From the NCBI GenBank assembly GCA_028829895.1, contig CM054179.1, positions 34,968,617 through 35,032,616 on the forward strand: DNA of 64,000 nucleotides, in the 5' to 3' direction. The notes beneath the pieces are model-generated. The model was not told the origin of the DNA. It searched no databases and saw nothing but the letters and a program-made list of their open reading frames with translations. The stretch is from Sinotaia quadrata (taxonomy: Eukaryota; Mollusca; Gastropoda; Architaenioglossa; Viviparidae). A program made the position numbers and the translations under genes. Below, piece after piece: positions 1 through 12,229 of the stretch; the stretch's first letter is position 1, and each line of letters begins with the position of its first letter.

Positions 1-297
1 TGAGGACATAGTAAGCGTTGGTGTAGTGAGAATGACGTAGTAAATGGATGTGTAGTGAGGAATGACATAGTAGGAGGTGGTGAAATGTGTGATGACGTAG
101 TTAGCAGTGGTATAGTAAGTAATGATCTGTTAAGCGGTAATGCACTATGTGATGATGTAGTAAATTATGGTGTAGTGAGTAATGACGTAGTAAGCGGTGG
201 TACAGTGAGGAATGACGTAGTGATGTGTGGTACAATGTTTGATGACATAGTAAGCTGTGGTGTAGTGAGTCATGACATAGTAAGCGTTGGTTCATAG
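1..297. repeat. 30-bp minisatellite, cut by window edge
   Basis: About ten imperfect copies of a 30-bp unit built on GTAGTGAG-AATGACGTAGTAAG. Because 30 is a multiple of 3, one plus-strand frame stays open with a 10-residue periodic peptide; this follows from the period and is not evidence of a gene. The array continues off the left edge. Confidence 0.85.
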
Positions 298-430
298 GTA
301 AATTAGTGGTGATTCATGTATCTCCAGTATTTCTACACCATTTAAGATTTCCTTGGCATTGGCGTCACTTCTAGTGAAATCATCATACAATTTCATGTAA
401 AGACGTTCCTGATATTCAGGAATTTCTGGG

Positions 431-448
431 CGAGCGAGCGAGCGAGCG

Positions 449-484
<36 letters not shown>
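431..484. repeat. (GAGC)n(GA)n microsatellite
   Basis: Compound tract: about six GAGC units run directly into about sixteen GA units. Confidence 0.95.
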
Positions 485-488
<4 letters not shown>

Positions 489-1937
489 GTTCTTCAGTTC
501 CAGTTATAGTATCAAAAAATTCTAACGATAATATTACACTTGTAAAGGCAATTTTTCAGGTCTCCACCCACTCACACAATATATGCAATCCCATTCTGAG
601 GAAAAACATTGTCTTTCGAGGGAAACTTAGATGTTTTCTTTATAGCCAGGACAGGATTCAGAGCAAAAGTTCGAACTACCACCCGCCCACCTCCTGCTGA
701 TGAAAAATCCGACTTTGAATGCAATAATACAATACTACATAATAATTTTCCGCGTCTGTTTTCATGGGCTCTGTCACATTCCACTACCTATTGCAACATA
801 ATAGTATTACGTGATTGTACTCATGAGCTCTGTCGTTTTACACTACATACTGCTATATATTAGCACCGTTTTTCTCCATTTGATTTTCTCCCTGTGATTT
901 TGCTCCTCTACTACCATGTGACTTTGCTACTAGAGTGCTAAACTATGCCACACTATCACACTTGCTATGCTAACAGTTATGTAGCTTTCCCTACAATGTC
1001 TCGCCGGATGTGACGTGCTTCGGCCACGTTTATGCTGGTTGTGTTTGTCACAATGTCAGGACAGAGTTGAATATGCTTGACACCTGTCTTTTAGGAAAGA
1101 TTTTGTCTTCAGGTGCCACATAGGAACGTCCTGCTCTCGATACAGCAGAGGTAATGTGACATATTCTCATTATTTAGCCGTCGTTCTTGAGATATAGTTT
1201 AGGTAATTCAAACATATTTTTATCAAGAACAGACTGTAGATTGATACTATTAATTTGCATTGTTTATTAAAAGTTTACACTTAGTTAAGTATTAGTTGTT
1301 GCTTGTTTTATTCATATTTTCGAGATTAACGTTTTCTCGATAAAAGAATCTTATCTTAAAATTCTTATCTTATCTTAAATTACGATGGCCTGTTTTGCGC
1401 ACTATAATAGAGCTTGAATACAATAAAACTGAATACTCTGCATCACAGAAGAAACGACATAAAACATATATTTTAATAACAGGTTGTTTTTTAAAAGTAG
1501 CGATTAAAATGTAAATTTATATTTGATCTCTCAAAGTTCACCTCAATGTTCTAAGCAGGAATTCTTGAATGGTAATAACATAGTTTCAGAAATATTTTGA
1601 AGAAAAATAATTTTAAAATTGCTGGAATATTTGTTAAGAAAATCGACTTGAAAACAGCAGTAGAAATTTGGAATTATGATAATGATATAAAAGATACGGG
1701 TAAAAATATTAATTATATGTTCGGCTTATTTTTAATAACCTACAATTGATAAATACGTAATTAATTAGAACATAATAATGTCTTAACAAATTAACTGTTT
1801 ATAAAGTTAATTAACGCATTATGAAATCGTGATTTGTGACAAGTACACTCGTTGACAATTTATCTTTATATGATATACGTATAAAGTTTATATTGTGTTT
1901 ATGTATTTCGTCGTAACGATTATTCATTAAATGAGTT
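485..1937. other. Unique AT-rich tract with one possible micro-exon
   Basis: No recognisable gene. Two loosely similar segments around 755-860 share a GGGCTCTGTCAC / GAGCTCTGTCG phrase. A more GC-balanced stretch at 1000-1155 contains a 38-bp interval (1113-1150) bounded by a pyrimidine-rich TTTTGTCTTCAG acceptor and an AG/GTAATG donor-like site. The rest is A/T-rich sequence without structure I can name. Confidence 0.5.
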
Positions 1938-2365
1938 TGTCAATAAAGCATCACAGCAGCCAAAGTGTTTGATCATTCAACATTACAGCAGCCAACTTGT
2001 TTGACCATTAAACAACATTCAACGTAAGTGATTATTAAACTTTACAGCAGCCAACTTGTTTGATCACATTACAACAATCAAAATGTTAGACATTGAACAT
2101 TAGAGCAGTCAACGTGTTTGACCATAAAACTTTGCGGCAGAGAACGTATTTGACCATTAAACATCACAGCAAAGTGTTTGACTATTAAACATTAAAACAG
2201 TCGACGTGATTTATCATTACATATTACATCAGTCAATGCATTTGACCATTAAGCATCACAACAGTCAGAGTGTTTTACCATTAAACCTCACGGCAGTCAA
2301 CGTGTTTGATCATTAAACATTGCATCAGTCAACAATTTAACCATTAAACATTACAGCAATCTGGC
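1938..2365. repeat. Degenerate ~40-bp minisatellite
   Basis: About ten diverged copies of a phrase combining CATTACAGCAGCCAAC, GTGTTTGACCATTAAA and short linkers. Unit length drifts, so this is an old array. Confidence 0.8.
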
Positions 2366-3067
2366 TACAAGATTACATAAATTAGTTTAGACGGTAGAGA
2401 CTAAACCTAGGTCGAACTTTTTCTTTATTCATCTTCATTTCTCTATTCAAATGCCATTACAAATAAAGAAACCAATAACTAGTAGAAATGTTGCTTATCA
2501 CAAATATTGGAGGAATCATTCCATTAAAAGTAGTAACGTGTGCATTTCCTCAGTAATAGCATCATATGTGCATGATAAACGTTAAGAATTCATAACATAA
2601 GGCAATGACAACAAACATTTAATTACACAAGTGTGGTTATAAATAGACATTTACTCGTCACTCGTAAGTGTTTTCTTCCATGCAGGAACACTTTACGTAA
2701 AGCGGTAAAATTTTACATACTAAGAAATAACTAAATTCGAAATGCATAATCGTATTTCTTTTGAATGATTTAAGAATTCATTAATTGTTGTAATATGTAG
2801 TATGCCAGTGCAACTTGCATTTACTTTAGTTTTCTTTCTTACACTAGGACCATAATCATTAGTGATACTTTGATAGAAAACAATGATAATTCATGTAACA
2901 GAATGTAGACACCATGATCTTAAACAGTTTACTTTTCTTTAGTGCCGTGGGCGATGCAGGAATATATTTGTGGTTGGGAATGAAGGAGACATAATCGGAA
3001 TGAAAGGGGCATAATCGAAATAATTCATTCTGTGTGCAACTAAAGAGGATGGAAGTACAACGAGCGA
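2366..3067. other. AT-rich unique tract
   Basis: No gene or named repeat seen. The last ~80 bases carry a short imperfect duplication (GGAGACATAATCGGAATGAA / GGGGCATAATCGAAAT) leading into the 46-bp array. Confidence 0.5.
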
Positions 3068-4262
3068 CAAGCACGACACAGTTATATTTGGGAAAGGATA
3101 TTTGAAGGGATGATAAGCACGACACAGTTATATTTGGGAAAGGATATTTGAAGGGATGATAAGCACGACACAGTTATATATGGGAAAGGATATTTGAAGG
3201 GATGATAAGCACGACACAGTTATATTTGGGAAAGGATATTTGAAGGGATGATAAGCACGACACAGTTATATTTGGGAAAGGATATTTGAAGGGATGATAA
3301 GCACGACACAGTTATATTTGGGAAAGGATATTTGAAGGGATGATAAGCACGACACAGTTATATTTGGGAAAGGATATTTGAAGGGATGATAAGCACGACA
3401 CAGTTATATTTGGGAAAGGATATTTGAAGGGATGATAAGCACGACACAGTTATATTTGGGAAAGGATATTTGAAGGGATGATAAGCACGACACAGTTATA
3501 TTTGGGAAAGGATATTTGAAGGGATGATAAGCACGACACAGTTATATTTGGGAAAGGATATTTGAAGGGATGATAAGCACGACACAGTTATATTTGGGAA
3601 AGGATATTTGAAGGGATGATAAGCACGACACAGTTATATTTGGGAAAGGATATTTGAAGGGATGATAAGCACGACACAGTTATATTTGGGAAAGGATATT
3701 TGAAGGGATGATAAGCACGACACAGTTATATTTGGGAAAGGATATTTGAAGGGATGATAAGCACGACACCGTTATATTTGGGAAAGGATATTTGAAGGGA
3801 TGATAAGCACGACACAGTTATATTTGGGAAAGGATATTTGAAGGGATGATAAGCACGACACAGTTATATTTGGGAAAGAATATTTGAAGGGATGATAAGC
3901 ACGACAGTTATATTTGGGAAAGGATATTTGAAGGGATGATAAGCACGACACAGTTATATTTGGGAAAGGATATTTGAAGGGATGATAAGCACGACACAGT
4001 TATATTTGGGAAAGAATATTTGAAGGGATGATAAGCACGACAGTTATATTTGGGAAAGGATATTTGAAGGGATGATAAGCACGACACAGTTATATTTGGG
4101 AAAGGATATTTGAAGGGATGATAAGCACGACACAGTTATATTTGGGAAAGGATATTTGAAGGGATGATAAGCACGACAGTTATATTCGGGAAAGGATATT
4201 TGAAGGGATGATAAGCACGACACAGTTATATTCGGGAAATAATATTTGAAGGGATGATAAGC
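3068..4262. repeat. 46-bp minisatellite, ~26 nearly identical copies
   Basis: The unit contains GATGATAAGCACGACACAG, then TTATATTTGGGAAAGG and ATATTTGAAGG. Copies are almost identical, with a few single-base variants. Three units lack one AC dinucleotide (near 3903, 4041 and 4177), and the last two carry TTCGGG instead of TTTGGG. Low divergence points to recent expansion or active homogenisation. Every unit carries TGATAAG, which matches the GATA-factor consensus WGATAR. Confidence 0.97.
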
Positions 4263-4550
4263 AGAAAACAGTGTAGGGAATAGAAACGCAAGCGAAACAT
4301 ATTGAAAGTTGGAAAAATTGCAAAGTTAGATAAGAGGAACGCAATATAGTATGGGAATTAATATGGATGAGTTGGTAAGTGGAAAATAGTAATATTTCAA
4401 ATGAAACTGCAAACGAGCGAACTATTTCTTACAAATGGGAAACAGTACGAAAGAGTTTGTAAAATTTTTACTAGAAATACTTGATTTGTGAATGAAGGAC
4501 AAATATCTTTATTCGCAACATGCTTATGTTTTCACGCAAGCAGCATGAAG
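4263..4550. other. Unique spacer between two arrays
   Basis: Purine-rich sequence with weak resemblance to the preceding array (AAAACAGTGTAGGGAAT); no gene seen. Confidence 0.5.
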
Positions 4551-4672
4551 TTGAGCAATTCGCTACGGGAACAAAAGCAGAACAAAACGTTGAGCAATTC
4601 GCTACGGGAACAAAAGCAGAACAAAACGTTGAGCAATTCGCTACGGGAACAAAAGCAGAACAAAACGTTGAG
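4551..4672. repeat. 39-bp minisatellite, ~3 copies
   Basis: Three near-perfect copies of a unit containing TTGAGCAATTCGCTACGGG and AACAAAAGCAGAACAAAAC. The period is divisible by three, so both strands show short open frames; these are not treated as genes. Confidence 0.95.
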
Positions 4673-5377
4673 CGAAGCACACCTTCTGGAATGTAAATTC
4701 AAGTAGCGTTAAGCGAGCACATTTGGAGACGGGACTGTATTTGTACAGATGATGACAGCAGGGGTTCTATGGAGAGCCTACGCTACGATTTCTTGGCTGT
4801 TCCCAAGGGGCGGTAACCCACACCCAAACTTTCTTTAATTTCCTGCAGACGATGTCGCAGTCTGCAGGCGACGGAAATAATGACGTGTTCTCTTTATTAC
4901 AATTAACAGTGGACTTCTGTTCACCATTTGCGGTGGTGTACATCTCGTTTCGACATTGAGTGGTGGGCCTTTTGAATGCCAGATGTGAGTCCTGTCTTCT
5001 GGTGATTGTGAAGAGGTAACTAATACGTACTCTTCCATTGCATATGTGAGTTCTGTCCCCTTATTTGGTAACTTTATATAAGCTTCGTTCTCTTCATGCA
5101 TCCCTCTCCCCCCCCCTCTCCAAACGCGAAAGCGGCGGAAGCCGGAAGCGTTCCCCACATTCAATCAATGCGTAATCCGTTTCAGTCGCTTCCTGACCAA
5201 GGAAGTCAGCGTGCTCTCTGCACAGTTTCTTAGTCAAATGCAGTTTACAAGTAGCCAGAAGTTTATTTCAAATGCACCCTTTGGCCTTTCACCTTGTATC
5301 TTCGTTCAGTTGTGAGCATGGAGCTTTCTTGCTTTTCCTCATTATAATACATAATGTGGATTTTCTACTCTGAACAG
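4673..5377. other. GC-richer unique tract with hairpin and possible short exon
   Basis: Less AT-rich than its surroundings. At 4842-4868 the arms CCTGCAGAC and GTCTGCAGG form a 9-bp inverted repeat around a 9-base loop. The same place has a pyrimidine-rich run ending in CCTGCAG, followed 3 bases later by ATG (4852) and a 36-codon open frame to a stop near 4959. A C-run lies near 5108. No family is recognised; a short exon or a decayed mobile element are both possible. Confidence 0.35.
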
Positions 5378-5634
5378 GCAATGCATTAGTATACTGAATA
5401 GGCAATGTATTAGTATACTGAACAGGCAATGCATTAGTATACTTAACAGGCAATGTATTAGTATACTGAACAAGCAATGTATTAGTATACTGAACAGGCA
5501 ATGTATTAGTATACTGAACAGGCAATGTATTAGTATACTGAACAGGCAATGTATTATTACTGAACAGGCAATGTATTAGTATACTGAACAGGCAATGTAT
5601 TATTACTGAACAGGTAATGTATTAGTATACTGAG
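5378..5634. repeat. 24-bp minisatellite, ~11 copies
   Basis: The unit is built on GTATTAGTATACTGAACAGG plus CAAT. Two units lack the GTAT step and read TATTATTACTG. GTATAC is a palindrome in nearly every unit. The minus frame reads a periodic 8-residue peptide, which is not treated as a gene. Confidence 0.95.
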
Positions 5635-6920
5635 TAGCAGTGTCTAATGACACATACATATGTGCACGTTGAAATCCTGCAATTTTAGTGCAGATTTTTC
5701 TCACTCATTTGCCAGTTTAGCCTCACTGTTTAAAAATTGTTTCTGTTTCTCAAGAAAATGTTTCAATTTATCAAATAATTAATTTCACGCTGAACGTTAT
5801 TTCAATGCTGCTTTATAACGCTCGATCAACTAACAATTTCGTATACAGTGCTCTTCATCCTCACTTCACATTTCTATTTAAAGAATTTCTATTAGGTGTT
5901 TAGACATTCTGTTCTTACATTTTTATACATCTTCACGCAACGAGTGTCCATGCTCGATATCGTTTGTTAGCAATAGTAGCTACAAACAAAAGTGCTCAGA
6001 TTGTCTAGTGTATCTCATTTGTCTTTTGCAAGTAATTTTCACAAAGTAAATGCTTATATATATTTTCCTTTAATCGACCACGCCCCACACCCTAGTCACT
6101 CTCAATATGTACTGCTTTGAGAGTGATATGTGCTTTTCTTAATTAGGCGAGTACCTGAGGATCGTTTGAAAATAAACTAATAATTACTGAATGATTTATA
6201 TCATTATCGTATTTACAGGCAAATTTGGATAAACAAACAATAACAGTTTCATTAAAAATAATCTGAATCTGATTGGGTTCAAAACAATGATTTCTTTGAC
6301 TAGATCAATGAAAAACTTAGTTTTCATAAACGTCACAGTCAACATTGTAAGGGTGTTAGGTTCTGTATATTTCAAACATGTATATATTATTGGAAAGACC
6401 ATTAAGCGAGACAGTAAACATAACCCACCTAATTCCATAATCCACTACACCCATCTAAACACGCACACACGCGCGCGCGAGCACAGATATACACTACCTT
6501 TTTTTGGACTCCATTTAAAACTGCACCGAAGACGTACGATATAAATTTAATAAATATCAATAGCAATGAAATACAAATTACTTTCAGTGTAAATTGTTCG
6601 CTTCGAAATATGCAACTTTCAAAATGAACATTAAGTATTCAAATTAAAATAGGTGTCTAGAAACTTTGCTATTATCGTTAAATAAATAAGAAATCATTAT
6701 TGACTATAGAAAATGTAAAATATTTGGAATTATAAGATTTTTTTTAAAATGTAGAATGAATGGACACATAAACTCTTACTACTGCCACAAGCACGAAATG
6801 ACCTTGAGGTGGCGTGTTTTGGGAAGGTTTAACTGCAAAAATCTGTGACTTATGATTCTTCCTTTCATTATAAGGAAAACATACACTTTGCGTGACAAGA
6901 GTTAAATTAGATTTAAACAT
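5635..6920. other. AT-rich unique tract
   Basis: No gene seen. Short ACAC and GCGC runs lie at 6460-6482. Open frames here are short, overlap on both strands and show no family motif. Confidence 0.5.
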
Positions 6921-7270
6921 TAGAAGTGTATACAGCAATCGGATATCAATGCTAGAAGTGTATACTCGGGACACAGCAATTGGATATCAATGCTAGAAGT
7001 GTATACTCGGGACACAGCAATTGGATATCAATGCTAGAAGTGTATACTCGGGACAGCAAATGGATATCAATGCTAGAAGTGTATAATCGGGACACAGCAA
7101 TTGGATATCAATGCTAGAAGTGTATATTCGGAAAACAGAAATTAAATATCAACTTTAGAATTGTTTACTCGGAACACAACAATTAAACTCTAGATTTGTA
7201 TAATTGGGACAGAGCAAATAGATATCAATGGTAGAAGGATACATACAATTGTGTATAATTGGGACACAAC
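6921..7270. repeat. 41-bp minisatellite, decaying to the right
   Basis: About five good copies of a unit with GAAGTGTATACTCGGGACAC and AGCAATTGGATATCAATGCT, then about four increasingly diverged ones. One-sided decay suggests expansion was confined to the left part. Confidence 0.9.
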
Positions 7271-8381
7271 AATTATTAAATCTACTGAGAAAAAGAGTGT
7301 CTGAATGTAGTGAGTTCTAAAGGAGTATAGTTACCTACATATGTTGTAAGTCATGTCTTGCGAGTGAGATTTAAGAATTGGAGTTGTGCGTAAACTAGTC
7401 CTTGATAAGCGAAACTTCTAATAATAATAACATAAATGGAAAAAAAGGAATTTTGAAGAAAGTACTTTTTTGAAATAATTAAAAGATACTTATATAATAA
7501 AATATAAACACCAGGAAGGTAACTATATATTTTTAATAACGAAAAGTAAAATATTGTTATTTATTTAAATTACTATTAAATGAGCAAGAGGGAAACGTAA
7601 AATATAATATATTGTAAAAAAAAAAGTTAATTATTTAAATTACTATTAAATATACTAGAGGGAAAGAAAGAAGATAGAAATGAAAGAAATGACTTGTTTT
7701 TATCATTCATTATGTTTCATAAGTGGCAGTATTTAGGGAATTAATTATTTATTTAAATTATAAATGAACTGATATATTTATTCTAACAGATGCAGTTTTT
7801 TTTTGGTTTTATTTTGGGGGGTAGGTATCATCACATTTGTTGAGAGATATTTCTTGCACGTACTGTACATACACAATCACCGCATTGCTTATTCAATGCA
7901 AGAAACTTCTATAACGATGTCGAATATTTGTAAGAAGCACCAGTCATCTGAATGAGGACAATAATTGAAGTGATTCCTACTCGAAGTCAGTCTGCATATC
8001 GACGATAATTGCAATGATTACTACCGGAAAACTACGGGAGACCACCGTGCACATAGTGATACTCATGTTCATTCAGCCTGCCAATAAAGATGAGATAAAA
8101 CAGATAACTGTGAAGAGGGGATTTGTAATATATCTGTTGCATGACAAATTTATATATAACTTACTATTTAATTCACTACCTTTAACTACACTATTTAATA
8201 AAGTTTTCGAACTCAAACACATTGCAAGTAATTACATTTCTAATCACTAACAGAGGACTGAACAGCACACCTAACAGAGGAGAGAAAGCCATAACTAACA
8301 AGTAAAGAAACAGAGTACGCCCTAGAAAGTACAAAAAAATCACACAAAAAAGATGTACGACAGCACACCTAACAGGACGGT
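7271..8381. other. AT-rich tract with a 70-bp direct repeat
   Basis: TTATTTAAATTACTATTAAA occurs at 7561 and again at 7631, each followed by a similar AGAGGGAAA phrase: two copies of a ~70-bp unit with a third weak match near 7745. A plus-strand frame of 78 codons at 8014-8250 has no recognisable motif and an AT-driven composition, so it is not called. Confidence 0.5.
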
Positions 8382-8450
8382 AAAGCAGGCTTTACAGAGG
8401 ACTAAAGGCACACTTTACAGAGGACAGAAAGGACACTTTACAGAGGATAG
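8382..8450. repeat. 23-bp tandem repeat, 3 copies
   Basis: Three copies spaced 23 bp, each containing CTTTACAGAGGA followed by TAG/CAGAAAGG-like bases. Confidence 0.8.
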
Positions 8451-8732
8451 AAAAGTGCATTAAGCTAATTCGTAATGTTGAAGCAACCGATGACATTAAA
8501 GAGAATCAACACATTTTATGAATGCTGGCAACATAATCTCATTCCGAGCATTATATTACAGTACTGATAATCTTCTAAATGGAAATTGATTTTAAATAAT
8601 TCCACCAATATGAACAATATTCAGCATTTTTACTACTAATGTTTAACCTTTGTGCCGTTGGACTTACGTGTCTGTCAGTAGTAACTCTATATGGCCATTT
8701 CGGAATTATTGCTACTGATTAAATGATGTAAA

Positions 8733-9042
8733 TGTGCGTCGACGCAATGGATTGATAAATAAAAATGCGTCACCGCAATGGATTGATAAATAAAAATGCG
8801 TCACCGCAATGGATTGATAAATAGAAGTGCAACACCGCAGTGGATTGATAAATAGAAGTACGTCACCGCAATGGATTGATAAATAGAAGTGCGTCACCGC
8901 AATGGATTGATAAATAGAAGTGCGTCACCGCAATGGATTGATAAATAGAAATGCGTCATCGAAATGGATTGATAAATAGAAGTGCGTCACCGCAATGGAT
9001 TGGTAAATAGAAATGTGTCACCGCAATGGATTGATAAATAGA
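8733..9042. repeat. 31-bp minisatellite, ~10 copies
   Basis: The unit contains TGCGTCACCGCAATGGATTG and ATAAATAGAA. Substitutions are scattered (for example CATCG, GTCGACG), giving about 90% identity between units. Confidence 0.95.
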
Positions 9043-9621
9043 AAAGAATTAAAGGGAAAGGAAACCGAGGCATCAAAGATATCTTTCTTTCAGTAGCTAC
9101 GTCCGTTCGCAGCATTAACAAAGATAGACATGTTTCAGTAGCTGCATCATTTCATATCATTAACACAGATAGATAAGTCAGAGGACTGTGCAAACCTTGC
9201 GAATCTTTGCAAAAACACGACTAAATATATTAATGATATTTTATTTATATATCAAACTAAATCTTTATAATAACAAATTTAATAATTCTCATTCAGCGAT
9301 ACGTATTTATTCAAGAAGGTTAACATATATACCCTTAACAATCCATATCAAAACATACGAAAAAACTGACAACATACACTAACATGCAATGCAGCTGGAC
9401 AATGCTTACATTTGCTAGTTTCATAATGCAGATATAATGCTTCATTCATAGTGTAGGACGTAAATTGCATGTTTTACAAAGTATAATGAATATTGCTTTA
9501 TTGACTTCATATAGTGTACGTAACAGAGTGTTCAAGGAATAATGTCATTTGTAGAGATCTAGAGATACTATACCTATTTCTCCCTCCGCTAATCCATCTT
9601 CCACTGTCTCTGCCATAGCTA
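9043..9621. other. AT-rich unique tract
   Basis: A loose duplication (TTTCAGTAGCT-CGTC / TTTCAGTAGCTGCATC) lies near 9090-9155; nothing else recognised. Confidence 0.5.
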
Positions 9622-9747
9622 GCAGATAGATAGATAGACAGACAGGCAGACAGACTGATAGATAGATATATAGATAGATAAATAGATAGATAGATAGACA
9701 GACATAAATACAGATAGTTAGATATATAGATAGCCAGCCAGCCAGCC

Positions 9748-9806
<59 letters not shown>

Positions 9807-9905
9807 GATAGATAGATAGATAGATAGATAGAGAGATAGAGAGAGATATAGACAGATAGTTAGATAGATAGATTGATAGATAGTAAGATAGATAGATAGA
9901 TAGAT
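9622..9905. repeat. (GATA)n microsatellite with GACA, GCCA and GA interruptions
   Basis: Imperfect GATA tract with runs of GACA, a short CAGC/CAGCCAGC segment near 9733 and GAGA interruptions, so a compound and ageing locus. Confidence 0.97.
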
Positions 9906-10489
9906 TATTATAATTAATGTTATTTTTGCTCAAGACAGTCAGCTCTTATGGTGGAAAAATCATTTGTTAGGTTTCGATGCAGTAAATAAATGCGGTGATT
10001 CTCTAAATCGGACATCGAAGATAACCATTCAAATGAGGACGGCTGATTTACATCTATTGTCAAATCGCTAAATTACATACAGGCAATTAATAAGTGGGCA
10101 CCAGTGCTAATATAATAACTTTATAAATGTACAGGCCAAATTGTTAACCAAGCGGGCAAAAGGCAAGTACAGTTTTTATGTAGGAACTCTTTTTCTGCGC
10201 AAAGATCAATAAACTTTCCAATATATTGCTTTTATTCTAATACTCTATCCGATTAAGATAAAGACCATTATGAATTATTTCAGAACCGTTTCTTTTCCTT
10301 GTTAAAGCAATAATAACATCAATAATAAAATTGAAATAGCATAGTCAAATAAGTTGATGTTAATCATTTGCATTTGTAAACCAAAAAAAAATACATATTA
10401 CCGATAGCTTTACGAATTTATGCTGGTAAATTATTGATTATGGTTTAATATTTACGTTTCTGGTACTATTTTACAGTTCCAATGTCATA
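9906..10489. other. AT-rich unique tract
   Basis: Contains an A9 run at 10383; no gene or repeat family recognised. Confidence 0.5.
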
Positions 10490-10715
10490 ATTCAAACACA
10501 ATATAATTTGTAGATGAACACTATCATTCTTCAGATAACATTGTCGTACTTTAAATTAAAAATGTCGTATTTTAAAAGTACAATGGAATACTTTGGATCA
10601 CCAAGATATATTTAAGACGTACAATGGTATACTTAAAACGGGACATGCCATTCATTCTTCATACGTACATCGCCATTCTTGAAACATTCCAAACCTACAA
10701 TGCCATACTTCAAAC
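10490..10715. repeat. Highly degenerate ~30-bp repeat
   Basis: Recurring phrases of the type ATACTT-AAACG-ACATGCCATTC and GTACAATGG-ATACTT suggest an old tandem array now too diverged for a fixed unit. Confidence 0.5.
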
Positions 10716-10870
10716 GCAGAATAACAGCTAAATGTGTGTCATGTTTAGCTTCTATTTGATTTTGGCCGGCAAAATAAACTGTTTCGAAACGAAACAGTTT
10801 TTGCGTGTCTCATGTAGATCACAGGGATGTGCAATGCACAAGATACGCGTGAGCAATGTGCGCGCGTGTT

Positions 10871-10873
<3 letters not shown>

Positions 10874-10914
<41 letters not shown>
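10874..10914. repeat. (TG)n microsatellite
   Basis: About twenty TG dinucleotides. Overlapping long frames on both strands are products of the repeat. Confidence 0.97.
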
Positions 10915-10918
<4 letters not shown>

Positions 10919-12006
10919 TATTGAATATATGCACATACGCATTGTCGTTATGGCTAAATAAGCTATGCTTACTTAAATAATAAAAATAAATAATATTATA
11001 AACGAATTATTAATTTTAAACATTGAAAAGTATTACCACCATTAATGCATACAAAGTACAATAAACTAGTCAGCGACACTGTGTAACTAATAGAAGCTGT
11101 ATAACTACAATACTAAATTTCCTATGAATAACAATCTTTAAAAAGTAGATTTACTATTTATCATATACTAAATAACATATTAAAATCATTTAAATTATTT
11201 GGGAAAGATCAACATTTTTTCTTCATGAAATCTTTTTTTCAAAGAAGGACAGAAGGAACGTAAAGTAGATTTCTGAAAAAGATAGGAAAAGTTGAGAAGG
11301 AATATAGGAAGACTTTAAAAGCAGTGTTGTGGGATGAATTGAAACATAAAATAAAATAACATAAAAAATACACGTATTAAGTTGCTTCCTTAATTATGTT
11401 TGTTTTAAGAATTCAAGTACAAATGCAGAATGAATACATTCACTGTAGTTTGTTACAATTTTTTCTAAACTGAAGAAATAGAATTTAGAGACAATTAAGA
11501 AAAATATATTTAAGAAATACATTAAGAATGCTACAAACTGACACATAAGAATAAAGATAAATGCAGTCAATTTAATTAATAGAATAAAATGTACTTAAAA
11601 AGATTAAAATACAACATTAATTGACAGAGGAATGTAATTACAGTTACTGCTTGATAACCCCTACCATAAACAATATACCATTGTAACATACACAAGTAGT
11701 ACGCAAATAAATTTTACTAATAATAAACAGGAATATATCACACGCTGTCACGCCCATGCAAAGCGACTGCGGTGAAATTGAAGTGGATTTTCTTGCAAAG
11801 ATTTAAACAGATTTACACGATCATCAGACACTTCACTGCGCTCGTCAAAGAGAAAGAACTGTATTAAAATAACTAATGGGACAAATTGCCGTCCCCTTTC
11901 TTTGCTATAAAAAAACAGAAAGACAGACAGAAACCATCCAGCCGAAAATATAAATTCTGACAAGGCATTAACACGATTCTCCACAAACATTGCAAACAAA
12001 ACTTAC
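10915..12006. other. AT-rich tract
   Basis: Very AT-rich from 10980 to 11740 with no recognisable feature; composition shifts toward balanced GC with CpGs from about 11745. On the minus strand the part below 12007 would be intron if the splice donor at 12001-12006 is real. Confidence 0.45.
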
Positions 12007-12226
12007 AGTCCTTTATGTCCAGAAATGGCTCATCAAATCGAGGCAAGCGCTCGTTTTCCAAGCGTTTACGAGCTATCGCATTATTTTTATACGCCGAGCT
12101 ATAAGGCGCCCCAGGACGAGACAGAAGTGAATGACATAAATGAAGGGCTTTTGCTTCACATAGAGGTATTTTAGCACCTACCCCGCGCTTGGCTCGTCTT
12201 TTCGCCCCGCTGTCTGTCTTTGCCTG
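12007..12226 (-). CDS. Candidate coding exon, unidentified (minus strand)
   Basis: On the minus strand a frame is open for 73 codons, from just after a TAG at 12227-12229 down to 12007. There it meets GTAAGT (minus strand of 12001-12006), the animal splice-donor consensus. The peptide is rich in basic and polar residues in its first half and ends RLENERLPRFDEPFLDIKD, which looks protein-like rather than repeat-derived. Codon use is more GC-balanced than in neighbouring DNA, and the interval has many CpGs. No in-frame ATG was found, so an upstream exon or a non-coding 5' exon would be needed. I do not recognise the family. The alternative is a TATA-type promoter (see 12084-12091) whose leader is open by chance. 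Confidence 0.3.
12084..12091 (-). promoter_or_regulatory. TATA-box-like element
   Basis: Minus strand reads TATAAAAA between GC-rich flanks (GGCG before, ATGCG after), in a locally CpG-enriched interval. A start site would be expected around 12055-12065. This conflicts with reading the same bases as a coding exon, so only one interpretation is likely right. Confidence 0.25.
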
Positions 12227-12229
12227 CTA

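Noticed and set aside
55..297. 80-codon plus frame with periodic NDVV-type peptide
   Set aside because: Exactly follows a 30-bp tandem repeat; a frame stays open automatically when the period is divisible by three, and no start context or flanking coding sequence supports it.
3068..4262. CRISPR-like regular repeats
   Set aside because: Units are directly adjacent with no unique spacers, and the surrounding DNA is eukaryotic; it is a minisatellite. The same applies to the other arrays.
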